Shown here: in pieces, positions 49,812 through 58,291 of the stretch
Position numbering within the stretch: position 1 is the stretch's first letter
Layout: each line of letters begins with the position of its first letter
NCBI RefSeq assembly: GCF_963677155.1
Contig: NZ_OY781884.1
Coordinates: 1,100,001 to 1,164,000 of the forward strand
DNA from: an uncultured Draconibacterium sp.
GTDB lineage: Bacteria; Bacteroidota; Bacteroidia; Bacteroidales; Prolixibacteraceae
Reading direction: 5' to 3'
DNA length: 64,000 nt
The notes under the pieces: generated by a model
What the model was told of the DNA's origin: nothing
Databases searched by the model: none
Seen by the model: the letters and a program-made list of their open reading frames with translations, nothing else
Program-made: the position numbers and the translations under genes

Positions 49812-50948
49812 TTGAATACGCGTCCGAAAATAAAACTTGAAAAAGGAGAACACCGTCAACAGCAGGTTGTTTGGGTGCGTTTAGCGTATAACACAGAAAT
49901 AACCGAACGACTTAGAACTATTTTTCCTATGTTTTGGAGCCGCACCAAAGGCTGCTGGTATATTCACGAAACAGATTTCGATCTTGGTAATTTTTTCACA
50001 ACGCTTAAAGACCTGGCTTATATTGATTATTCAGCTTTAAAACCAAAGGCAAAGCCATATATGCCCCATGCGATAACGCGCGATTACTCGTATCGGAATT
50101 TCATTCAATTACCAACAAAATACATCGACAAACTAATACAAAAACGCTATAGCGAAAGCACCATACGCACCTACTCGGCCTATTTCAAAGATTTCTTACA
50201 CCATTTTAAGGGGCATAAAATCGACGAAATAAGCAAAGACGAAATAAATATCTACATAAAACAATTGGTTGAAGAAGACCATATATCGGGCAGCCAGCAA
50301 AACCAACGGATTAACGCCATAAAGTTCTATTATGAAAAGATTTTGGAACGCGAAAAATTCTTATACCAAATTGACCGCCCCAAAAAGAGTAAACAATTAC
50401 CCCGGGTACTGAGTAAAAATGAAGTAAAAGAAATTATTAAGCATTGTGGCAATATAAAACACAGGTGCATTTTATCGCTTATTTATTCGGCTGGCTTACG
50501 CCGAAGTGAATTGATTAATTTAAAGATCTCGGAGATAGAATCGGAACGGGGACTAATTAAAATTAAGGATGCAAAAGGGAAAAAAGACCGTTATTCGCTT
50601 TTGTCTCCGGCTATATTGAACCAGTTACGCGAATACTACAAAAAATACAGGCCGCGGTATTGGTTATTCGAGGGCAACTCTCCCCGATCGCAGTACAGCG
50701 CTACCAGTATTGCTAATATTTTGAACGAAGCAGCATATAAAGCACGTGTAAAGAGGCGGGTAACTCCGCATATGTTACGTCATTCGTTTGCCACCCATTT
50801 GCTTGAACAAGGAACCGATCTCCGGTATATACAGGAATTGCTTGGTCATGGCTCAAGTAAAACCACTGAAATTTACACACATGTTACGAATAAAAATATT
50901 GGAAAAATAAAAAACCCGCTTGATGACCTGTTTAACGATTCAACATAA
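49812..50948 (+). CDS. Tyrosine recombinase, candidate integrase of the cassette array
   Basis: 378 residues from a TTG start; no ATG lies near. Residues 1-about 95 form an extra N-terminal domain (KGCWYIHETDFDLGNFF). A SAM-like core-binding domain spans about 105-190 and the catalytic domain about 198-365. All six active residues are visible: R230 (SAGLRRSEL), K255 (DAKGKKDR), H320 and R323 (TPHMLRHSF), H346 (LLGHGSS), Y355 (EIYTHV). By eye alignment to IntI1, the stretch between K255 and H320 has no room for the IntI-specific insertion that grips extrahelical attC bases, so it resembles XerC/XerD more. Its stop is 88 bases before the first cassette junction, and it is transcribed toward the cassettes. 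Its role as cassette integrase is inferred from position. Confidence 0.85.
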   Translation: MNTRPKIKLEKGEHRQQQVVWVRLAYNTEITERLRTIFPMFWSRTKGCWYIHETDFDLGNFFTTLKDLAYIDYSALKPKAKPYMPHAITRDYSYRNFIQLPTKYIDKLIQKRYSESTIRTYSAYFKDFLHHFKGHKIDEISKDEINIYIKQLVEEDHISGSQQNQRINAIKFYYEKILEREKFLYQIDRPKKSKQLPRVLSKNEVKEIIKHCGNIKHRCILSLIYSAGLRRSELINLKISEIESERGLIKIKDAKGKKDRYSLLSPAILNQLREYYKKYRPRYWLFEGNSPRSQYSATSIANILNEAAYKARVKRRVTPHMLRHSFATHLLEQGTDLRYIQELLGHGSSKTTEIYTHVTNKNIGKIKNPLDDLFNDST

Positions 50949-51045
50949 TATGTGTATATTACACACCTATATGGGTGTATAACAACACTTTTCCAAGTGC
51001 TATAAGCGATATAACAACAATGATGATATATAGTAGTTACAGCGC
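50949..51045 (+). other. Candidate attI (primary insertion site)
   Basis: The region between the recombinase stop and the first cassette. GTTACAGCGC (51036-51045) is the crossover junction: its reverse complement, GCGCTGTAAC, opens the first attC-like site at 51754. Upstream lie two direct copies of ATAACAACA (50979-50987 and 51011-51019), 32 bases apart. Two adjacent palindromes, TGTGTATATTACACA (50951-50965) and ACACCTATATGGGTGT (50963-50978), may be recombinase-binding sites or a terminator of the recombinase gene. Assignment as attI rests on position and on the junction match. Confidence 0.65.
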
Positions 51046-51753
51046 ATTTTGACGAAGAAAGAAAATGACTAATATAAATCGACCAAAACAGTAAAAATCC
51101 TGTCTCATCAACAGAAACCAAACAAAGAAAACAAAGCCAAAAACAAACACAGTACCTCAAAACAAATCAGAATCCAGAAACAAAAAAAACAAGACAGAAA
51201 ACAGCCAAATTTTAATTCTCGAATACACGCCAATTGTAATTGAGAAGGCGGAGCTTTGAAAAAGTGTTCTTTAAAATAATGAGGGAAATTGTGTAATCCG
51301 GACAATAAAAATGGACTGGCAAACTGTAGTTTTTTAGAGTTCCACCCTACTTAGCAAATTTTCTGGTTTGCGGACTGGCAAAAAAATAAAACAATCATTG
51401 TTCTCACGCTATCTTGCAAACAATATAAAATCTGTGCATAAATCAAATTGTGTTTGGGGGTAAAATCCGTTGGATTTTGTTGCTGCTTTTTGGCTATTAG
51501 TTTTATCAACTTCCTGCAAAACTGACTGGTAAGATTAAAAAATAATATACTGTAAACTAAATTTTTAGAGAAAACTATTTCCGACCAGACAAAAATATTA
51601 TTAAATTGAACGCTAATTAAAAACCAAAAATTGTTGACTGTTTTTTAGCCGGCATGTCAATGACAGTTTTACAAAAAACTTCCAAATGACAATTCTCTGC
51701 TCCCGGACAAAATCAGCAAATAATAAGGCAAAAATGAATTGGAATAAAAAAAC
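51046..51753 (+). other. First cassette body, apparently non-coding
   Basis: 708 bases between the attI junction and the first attC-like site. No frame on either strand encodes a convincing protein: the plus strand has stops throughout, and minus-strand frames give low-complexity, Cys- and Phe-rich text. The sequence is very A+T rich. It may be a decayed cassette, a promoter cassette or an RNA gene; nothing specific is recognised. Confidence 0.5.
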
Positions 51754-51890
51754 GCGCTGTAACAAATTGTATATGGCAGGCGGGGGTCTTAGCGGTCTGA
51801 CAAGTCAGACCTCGTGCTCACTTTCCTGCGGGTCTGACACGATTTCTTCCAGAAATCCCGCCCGACCACATACAAGTGACCGTTATGGGC
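51754..51890 (+). repeat. attC-like site 1
   Basis: It opens with GCGCTGTAAC and ends with GTTATGGGC. Outer arm TTGTATATGG (51767-51776) pairs with CCACATACAA (51866-51875). Next to it AGGCGGG pairs with CCCGCCC, with an unpaired base on the 3' arm, like the extrahelical base of attC. The unpaired spacers next to AAC and GTT are 3 and 6 bases. Inner arms GGTCTGAC/GTCAGACC form a further stem. It is nearly identical to sites 4 and 5. Confidence 0.85.
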
Positions 51891-52003
51891 AAGGTTAAAA
51901 GAGAACAAATAACCAATTTAGTATTACGAAACCATTGTGAGACACGAATTTAAAAAGTAGATAATAATTAAGTTTAATACAACTAATATATCGACTAATC
52001 TTT

Positions 52004-52561
52004 ATGCAACTTCTAATTCACAGAGAAATGAAAGGATTAACAAAAGTTTACTGGAAATTATTTATATCGTATGGTTCAATATTTGGATTTCTTATGTCTT
52101 TATGGGATTACTTTGACGAAGGAGAAATCAGTTTCTACAAAACCACTTTCATGGTGGTATTTTTCGGAGGTTTTATGTCTTGGACATCGGTAAAAAGCAT
52201 GAAAAAATCAAAGAAAAAATTTGGAGAAGGAGAATTGACTGAAGAAGATTTCAAGGCTTTTCAAATCGAAATAATACCAAAGAATAAATCAATTAAAGAG
52301 ATTTATGACTTATTGAAATCAAATGACTTAACAAAAAATTGGAAATTAAAACTTGAAGAATTAAAAATAACTGGAAAAACAAAAGTTTCATGGACATCTT
52401 GGGGAGAAAGAATAACAATTAGCGAACTGGATGAAGAAATAAAAATTGAGAGCACCCCTATGTTGAGAACTGTTATGTTTGATAATGGAGCAAATAAAGG
52501 AAATGTGACTCTTTTAAAAGTTCTTATTGAAAACGAAAACCCAGCCCATAACAAATTGTAA
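52004..52561 (+). CDS. Cassette protein with two membrane segments, unknown function
   Basis: 185 residues from the ATG at 52004; an ATG at 52028 (MKGLTKVYWKLFISYG) is an equally good start. Two hydrophobic segments near the N-terminus (LFISYGSIFGFLMSLWDYF and TTFMVVFFGGFMSW) are followed by a basic turn (KKSKKKFG) and a soluble alpha/beta domain. No family is recognised. The last codons, including the stop, lie inside attC-like site 2, so the cassette's own recombination site supplies the C-terminus. The cassette spans about 51883-52671. Confidence 0.65.
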   Translation: MQLLIHREMKGLTKVYWKLFISYGSIFGFLMSLWDYFDEGEISFYKTTFMVVFFGGFMSWTSVKSMKKSKKKFGEGELTEEDFKAFQIEIIPKNKSIKEIYDLLKSNDLTKNWKLKLEELKITGKTKVSWTSWGERITISELDEEIKIESTPMLRTVMFDNGANKGNVTLLKVLIENENPAHNKL

Positions 52562-52680
52562 ATTGCATTGCGGGGTTCGTCGTACGTCGTTCGCTGGATT
52601 CTCGCAACATCGTTCCGTCCTTGCGGACAGGAACGAGCTTCGAAATTCGCAACGACAACTTACAAGTGACCGTTGTAAAC
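52544..52680 (+). repeat. attC-like site 2
   Basis: It opens with GCCCATAAC, the reverse complement of the bases ending site 1, and ends with GTTGTAAAC. Arms TTGTAAATTGCATTGCG and its imperfect partner CGCAACGACAACTTACAA pair. A central hairpin GTCCTTGCGGAC lies inside. It has the same length as site 1 but a different interior. Its closing bases find no partner at site 3. Confidence 0.82.
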
Positions 52681-52692
52681 CATTAGGTATGA

Positions 52693-53991
52693 TAAAGGGA
52701 CATCCTTTACAAAGTTAAAGGGACATAGTTTACACTTTTTGAAGTCGTAAATTGATCTGAAAAAAGATCATTATGCCTTGGAAAGAAACAACAACTATGG
52801 AACAAAAAATTGAATTTATCTGTGAATGGAACTCTCAAAAATATTCCATTTCAGAATTATGCCGGGCTTTTGAAATTTCAAGACCGACAGCGTACAGACT
52901 GATAAACAAGTACGAAAAATTTGGGTTAGAAGGTCTATTGGACGATTCTAAAGCGCCAATACACCATCCCAACCAAACAGACCCTAAAGTGGTGGATAAA
53001 GTTTTAAAATTGAAAGAAAGGCACAAGACCTGGGGAGCAAAAAAACTAAGGGTTTTGTTGTTTAACGACTTTACTGAAAATCAAATTCCTTCGGTGGTCA
53101 CAGTACACAATATTCTGAAAAAAAACGGTCTGGTGCAACCTCAAAAAAGGTTAAGGAGGATAAAGCCTACCTACCCTATTTTTGATCCACAACAGTGTAA
53201 TGAGGTATGGAGTGCCGACTATAAAGGAAAGTTTAAAATGGGCAATAAAATATATTGTCACCCATTGACCATTGCAGACTCAAGAAGTCGTTTCCTGTTC
53301 ACGGCCAAAGCTCATTTACATGAAGACTTGAAATCCGTAAAGAAAGAGTTTACAAGGGTTTTCAGGATGTTTGGACTTCCCAAACAAGTCCATACTGACA
53401 ATGGATCTCCATTTGCTGCTGCAACCTCAATACAGCGTTTCTCGAGGTTGTCATATTGGTTTATTGAACTGGGGATTTTTCCCGTATTCTCGGATCCATC
53501 GCATCCCGAACAGAACGGAAGACATGAACGAATGCACCGCGATCTAAAGGCATCTTGCGCTATGCCATCAGCATTTGATTTAAAGACACAACAACGCACA
53601 TTAAATGCTTTTGTGAAGGAGTATAATAACGTCAGACCACATGAAGCATTAGACATGATGACACCGGCTGATGTGCATATACGATCAAACAAACCATTCC
53701 CCGAGAGAATTAAAGAGTGGACCTATTCTCCGGGCATGAAAGTGATGTATGTAACCAAAAGTGGAGCAATAAGATGGAAGTCGTATTACTGGGTGTATTT
53801 ATCCCATGCTCTAACTGGAAAATACGTCGCTGCTATAGAAATCGGAAATGATGTTTGGAAGGTATTTTTCAGAAATGTACTTTTAGGATACTTTAATCAA
53901 AATGATTTAACTTATAAAGAATCAACTACAAGGTTAAGTCCGAAAATAGTGTAAAGGATGTGACTTTAACTTTGTAAACTATGTGCCTTAA
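52693..53991 (+). mobile_element. IS481-type insertion sequence
   Basis: About 1.3 kb with terminal inverted repeats of about 43 bp. The left end begins TAAAGGGACATCCTTTACA and contains two tandem copies of the GGGACAT..TTTACA unit. The right end, read in reverse complement, is TTAAGGCACATAGTTTACA with the same doubled unit. One transposase gene fills it. I see no target-site duplication in the flanks. It lies just 12 bases after the end of attC-like site 2. Confidence 0.85.
52773..53954 (+). CDS. IS481 family transposase
   Basis: 393 residues; an in-frame ATG at 52797 is an alternative start. An N-terminal helix-turn-helix (YSISELCRAFEISRPTAYRLINKY) binds the ends. The DDE catalytic core has Asp in VWSADYKGKF, Asp in VHTDNGSPF, and the acidic residue in the PEQNGRHERMHRDLK block. 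It is intact and likely active. Confidence 0.92.
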   Translation: MPWKETTTMEQKIEFICEWNSQKYSISELCRAFEISRPTAYRLINKYEKFGLEGLLDDSKAPIHHPNQTDPKVVDKVLKLKERHKTWGAKKLRVLLFNDFTENQIPSVVTVHNILKKNGLVQPQKRLRRIKPTYPIFDPQQCNEVWSADYKGKFKMGNKIYCHPLTIADSRSRFLFTAKAHLHEDLKSVKKEFTRVFRMFGLPKQVHTDNGSPFAAATSIQRFSRLSYWFIELGIFPVFSDPSHPEQNGRHERMHRDLKASCAMPSAFDLKTQQRTLNAFVKEYNNVRPHEALDMMTPADVHIRSNKPFPERIKEWTYSPGMKVMYVTKSGAIRWKSYYWVYLSHALTGKYVAAIEIGNDVWKVFFRNVLLGYFNQNDLTYKESTTRLSPKIV

Positions 53992-54023
53992 CGAACATTT
54001 TAAAACACAATCCACGACAGTAA

Positions 54024-55592
54024 ATGATTGAAAAACTAAAACAAAAATATAACAAAGCCATTCGGACTTCTCTTTTAGCTCAAGACAAGCTGACGAAAAA
54101 ATGGTATCATTTATTTTCTGTAATTGAATTGCAAACTGACGATGAATATTCTTACAATATTCCAAACAACAAATGGGAAAAAGGTTGTGTTAGAACTAAA
54201 CAATCCAAATTAGACGAATATTCATTTTATCTTTCCATTGACGAAATAGCTTCTGTTGACAATGCTTTAAAAGCGTTTGACAAACCATTTGAAAACTTTG
54301 TCATTGACGGACAAGAAATATCTTTCGTTAATTCATCTTTTGTAAAAGAACCATCAGGAAATTATCCTTTAGTTTTCGCTTCTAACTTCTACACAGACAA
54401 AGGTGTTGCTTCAATCCTTCCAAAAAGAAAATCAGGTTTATTGGTTTGGTGTCAAATTGACAATGAACGAAAAACCGACAATAAATTTATTTCTGCAAGT
54501 GTAACAAAGGAAATGTCAGCAATGCAAGAATTAACTATAGAGTGGTTAGGTTTTGACATTTTACAAAAAAGAGAACATATTGGGAACATTTATCTGTCTG
54601 CACCAAATCCATATTTTAGAGAAGTAGAAATGTCTCTTTCTACTGACCCAAGGGGTGTGTTTTACAAAATACTAACGCGTAAAAATAATTTTGAACCACT
54701 AAAATTCAGAATTATAGATAAACATGGAGATGCAATAGCATTAGACAAAACATTTGAAATAACGAAGCAAGCAGACCTTATAGAACTTCCTCATGAACCA
54801 CATCTATTTGAATTAAAAATCTACAATCAAGATGACGACTTGATTGCTATTCACGAGCCTGCAACTTTTCTACGAAGTATTCAATTTGGAATGTCTATAA
54901 AACAAGCAGATTTTCACGTCACAGTAGAATCCGATAATGGCAATAAAGAATTTGTCGTAGAGAAGTTTTCTAAAGAAAGACCTTCTGTTGTAGGTAAAAC
55001 AAAGGACTTTAATCCTGAGTATTACTTCAAAAATGCAGACAAAGAAAGACAACACATAGAACTTGTCGAACGCAAAGAATTTATTTTTTATTCGGGAGCA
55101 AAAGATGAAGCTGAAAAAACAAAACTGAAAGAAAATGCAAAATCTATAATTAGAGAAATCATAAACAATGCTAAAGATACTTGCTATTTATGTGACCCAT
55201 ATTTTAGCAGTATGGACATTGTTGAATTTGCATTTCAAATTAAAAATTCTGGTGTTAAAATAAATATTCTTAATAGTAAAGAAGCTGTTTCAAAAGAAGA
55301 AGCCCAAAAAATAGAAACCGTAATAAATGAATACAACAGCAAACCATTTGGTAAAATTGAAGTTCGCATTCTTAGAGGCAATAGCATTCTTCATGACAGA
55401 TTTATTGTTACCGATAAAAATGTTTGGTTCATAGGAAGTTCATTCAATGAATTTGGAAATAGAGCAACGTGCATTGCTAAAGTTCCTGACTCTTCGGGCA
55501 AACTCATCATCAAAGAGATTGAAAAATGGTATAGTTCAGATGAGTTTTCTGAAAATATTATAGACTTTGCTAAAGAGACAGAGAATGGCTAA
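54024..55592 (+). CDS. Phospholipase D-like cassette protein (VPA1262-like), first gene of a three-gene module
   Basis: 522 residues with no signal peptide. The N-terminal ~340 residues are beta-rich and resemble what I recall of the VPA1262 family, though I cannot verify that. The C-terminal part (about 365-500) is a phospholipase D-like domain: LCDPYF, then H457-x-R459-x4-D464 in LHDRFIVTDK and FIGSSFNEFG. Only one HKD-type motif is present, so it may dimerise. The stop overlaps the next start by 8 bases. The 32 bases before its start are the flank of the IS element. The module layout suggests defence, as inference. Confidence 0.7.
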   Translation: MIEKLKQKYNKAIRTSLLAQDKLTKKWYHLFSVIELQTDDEYSYNIPNNKWEKGCVRTKQSKLDEYSFYLSIDEIASVDNALKAFDKPFENFVIDGQEISFVNSSFVKEPSGNYPLVFASNFYTDKGVASILPKRKSGLLVWCQIDNERKTDNKFISASVTKEMSAMQELTIEWLGFDILQKREHIGNIYLSAPNPYFREVEMSLSTDPRGVFYKILTRKNNFEPLKFRIIDKHGDAIALDKTFEITKQADLIELPHEPHLFELKIYNQDDDLIAIHEPATFLRSIQFGMSIKQADFHVTVESDNGNKEFVVEKFSKERPSVVGKTKDFNPEYYFKNADKERQHIELVERKEFIFYSGAKDEAEKTKLKENAKSIIREIINNAKDTCYLCDPYFSSMDIVEFAFQIKNSGVKINILNSKEAVSKEEAQKIETVINEYNSKPFGKIEVRILRGNSILHDRFIVTDKNVWFIGSSFNEFGNRATCIAKVPDSSGKLIIKEIEKWYSSDEFSENIIDFAKETENG

Positions 55593-56175
55593 TATTTTTT
55601 TGACAAATTCTGAAAATACGGCACTTAGAATGCACGAATGTGGACAAGACGAATATTGGTTTTACCACAAAGGTTCTTATCCTAATGATAATCCTCTTTT
55701 GTATCAGGAATTAGTTAATTCCGCAAACAATGAAATAATTATTTGGGATCCTTATTTTAATGTATATCCCCGAAATGCAGACCAAAATATCTTTACGAAT
55801 ATCAGAAACGACATTACTATAAAAATATTAGTTTACACATCGTTACAAAACAAGAGAAACTATCTTAATGATGTTAAGGATGCTCTAAAAGCCGTTATTC
55901 CTTCAAACAAGGATTGTAGGTTTGGAATGCGATTGATAAACAACGATGATAAACATAATCAAGGAAGTCGTTTTTTTCATGATAGATTTCTAATAATTGA
56001 TGAAACAAATGTTTTTCTTGTAGGAAGTTCTGTTGGATACCATATTCAACCAGAGCTATCAACAGGAATCTTTAAAGTGTCAAATAATGAGACAAAAGAC
56101 TTCATTAAATCAATTTTCAAACACTATTGGGATAATTCAACACAACATCAAATTCCATTAGCTTATTTACATTAG
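55585..56175 (+). CDS. Small phospholipase D-like protein, second gene of the module
   Basis: About 196 residues from the ATG at 55585, which overlaps the stop of the first gene. The domain has IIWDPYF and FHDRFLIID (His about 132) with VFLVGSSVG, a single HxRx4D motif as in its larger neighbour. The two proteins may be related by duplication of the catalytic domain. It could be a nuclease or lipase; the small size fits a dimeric PLD nuclease. The next gene starts 2 bases after its stop. Confidence 0.72.
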   Translation: MANIFLTNSENTALRMHECGQDEYWFYHKGSYPNDNPLLYQELVNSANNEIIIWDPYFNVYPRNADQNIFTNIRNDITIKILVYTSLQNKRNYLNDVKDALKAVIPSNKDCRFGMRLINNDDKHNQGSRFFHDRFLIIDETNVFLVGSSVGYHIQPELSTGIFKVSNNETKDFIKSIFKHYWDNSTQHQIPLAYLH

Positions 56176-56177
56176 CA

Positions 56178-58142
56178 ATGAATAAAGACATTTTTTATAA
56201 ATATGATTTTTACGTTCTTGAGCGAATATATCCTGAACGCAAATTCGTTGAAATTTTAGAAGGAATTTCATCGCTGAATGAGTCTATAAAGCCATTTATA
56301 AGCAATGTTTCTGACTTGCTACACACATCAATCAAAGATGATAAAAAAGTAGAGGTTACAGAAATTGCTTCCCTCAACATAGATAAAGAATTAGAGAATA
56401 TTTTAGCAGATAATCCGCTTTATACTTCGTATAAAGCTCATTCAGAAAAAAGTCTATCAGAATTTGTTTTCAACAAATTTCTGAGCAGAATATTCAAAAA
56501 AGACGGACACAATAATGAAACATACGTTATTCAAGATTACATTCATTCTTGGTTAGAGAAAAATTTAGCTTTGAACATTGTTCAAGATTCACGCTTTAGT
56601 TCTTTAGAAGTATTAAAATCGTTATTGGATAAAACCGAAATGCTTCACGGTTTCTATGTTGACTTAATTGAAAATCTTCCAACAGAATGGGTTTTAAACA
56701 AAAAAGAAGAATGGGTAAACGTAAATGTTAGCCCTAACAAATTGCTTGATGCTGTTAGAACGTATGACAAAGAATTTCTTAATGGATATGAGAGTTCCAT
56801 TTCAAAACTACCAAAAGAAAATCTTTGGAATTTTGTTCAAGAAGTGACACGTCATTCGGATTATATGATGTTAAACAACGAGTTTAGTTTTATATCCTCC
56901 GTTCTTATTAGAAAAGATATTTCTCTTTGGATTGAGTTTTGGGACAATCTAAAACTTCCAATAATTCAAGATTGTGTATTTATCTCTTCGTTAAACTTTA
57001 GCCCACAAGAGTATTTACAATTAGTTTCTAAACTCACAGATGAAAAAACAGTAGTAAAATCTGACTTGAAAGTTCTCTTGTTCATTTTAGCAAACAATTA
57101 TTTTGAAACATCTTTTAAACTAACGGAACGCTTTTCTATTTACGATGATTCTGAAAGAAAAAATGAAAGAAACGAACAGTTTTTTGAAAAAGGAATTGAG
57201 AAACAAAAAGAATGGATTGAAGTAAAGAAAAAGAACTACGAGAACATAATTCAATCTTTGAAGAAAACACTATCAAATTCGGAAATTGAAGATTGGATTT
57301 TTAGTTACAGACCAAGAACAAATAGTCGACAATACAAGCCAAACGACATTTACAATTCAGAAATAAAATTATTGACGGAAACTTACAAGGAAAAATCTGT
57401 TGAACTTTTGAGTTTAGATTTGCAGTCATTCAATTTGCAAAAGTTCAATTTCTATGTAGAAATTATCAAGGACAAAGAAGACAAAAAAATCGCTTCAACT
57501 TTACTTGAGGCAATGACAAATTTTATTTCCTCCGACAAATTCTTTTGGGACAGAACTTATGCAGAGCCATATTGGTCTACATTAAAAAGTATAGGATTTG
57601 TAATAAGCCGACAGGACAACCCTATTCAAACAGCGAAAGAGTTAATCAATAAATTTAAAACTATTCATCAAGGTTGGAATCCTTCCAAAATTGACTTTTC
57701 GCCATTGGTAAAGGAATCTTTTATTTGTTCAGGTGTTGCGTTGCTGTTTGAAAATGAATCAGCGTTCAAAGATAAAAACGAGAAAGAATGTTTTTTTAAA
57801 GAATTACTGAATCATATTTTAACGCAAGACAGATTTTCTCATATTGACAACTCTGAATACTATCAAATGCCTTTGCATTTATTGTTTTTAGTTGCCAATC
57901 AAATTTTTTCAGACGTTAAAGAGTTCTATGAACAAGAACTCATAGACAACTACGACAACTTGTATTCGCTTTTAGCTATTTTATCAAACGATAAAATTAT
58001 GCTTTTGGACAACTCAAAGGAACAACTCAAAAAACGACTTGACATAGAGTTTTTGTTGCTAAAAAGACAGTTTGGTAATCGTAGCCAAAAGGACAAAGTG
58101 CAAGAATTGGAAAAAATGATAGAAACCTTAAAACTTGAATAA
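56178..58142 (+). CDS. Large helical protein, third gene of the module, unknown
   Basis: 654 residues, predicted almost all helical, cytoplasmic and rich in Lys, Glu and Asn. No ATPase, nuclease or membrane motif is visible. It ends with a coiled coil (KDKVQELEKMIETLKLE). It is the last and largest gene of a tightly coupled three-gene unit with the two PLD-like proteins and fills the cassette up to attC-like site 3. It may be a sensor or scaffold; this is inference. Confidence 0.65.
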   Translation: MNKDIFYKYDFYVLERIYPERKFVEILEGISSLNESIKPFISNVSDLLHTSIKDDKKVEVTEIASLNIDKELENILADNPLYTSYKAHSEKSLSEFVFNKFLSRIFKKDGHNNETYVIQDYIHSWLEKNLALNIVQDSRFSSLEVLKSLLDKTEMLHGFYVDLIENLPTEWVLNKKEEWVNVNVSPNKLLDAVRTYDKEFLNGYESSISKLPKENLWNFVQEVTRHSDYMMLNNEFSFISSVLIRKDISLWIEFWDNLKLPIIQDCVFISSLNFSPQEYLQLVSKLTDEKTVVKSDLKVLLFILANNYFETSFKLTERFSIYDDSERKNERNEQFFEKGIEKQKEWIEVKKKNYENIIQSLKKTLSNSEIEDWIFSYRPRTNSRQYKPNDIYNSEIKLLTETYKEKSVELLSLDLQSFNLQKFNFYVEIIKDKEDKKIASTLLEAMTNFISSDKFFWDRTYAEPYWSTLKSIGFVISRQDNPIQTAKELINKFKTIHQGWNPSKIDFSPLVKESFICSGVALLFENESAFKDKNEKECFFKELLNHILTQDRFSHIDNSEYYQMPLHLLFLVANQIFSDVKEFYEQELIDNYDNLYSLLAILSNDKIMLLDNSKEQLKKRLDIEFLLLKRQFGNRSQKDKVQELEKMIETLKLE

Positions 58143-58147
58143 AAAAC

Positions 58148-58284
58148 AGCCGCTAACAATAAATATACATAATGCGGGGCTATTGGGTAAATTTGAACAT
58201 TGAAGCATTTAATAAACAGCGTAGCGGTTTGATAGTGAAGTGCCTTGCAATCCCGCACTACGCATATTCGAGCCGTTATAGCCC
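58148..58284 (+). repeat. attC-like site 3
   Basis: It opens AGCCGCTAAC and ends GTTATAGCCC. AATATACATAATGCGGG pairs with CCCGCACTACGCATATT. It is 137 bases, matching the other sites in length but divergent inside. Its opening bases do not match the junction at 52672, unlike all other cassettes, which points to a rearranged unit. Confidence 0.8.
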
Positions 58285-58291
58285 ATTATAA

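Noticed and set aside
51686-51898. 70-residue ORF across attC-like site 1
   Set aside because: It reads through the repeat itself and has no start context or conserved features. Similar false frames arise in sites 4 and 5.
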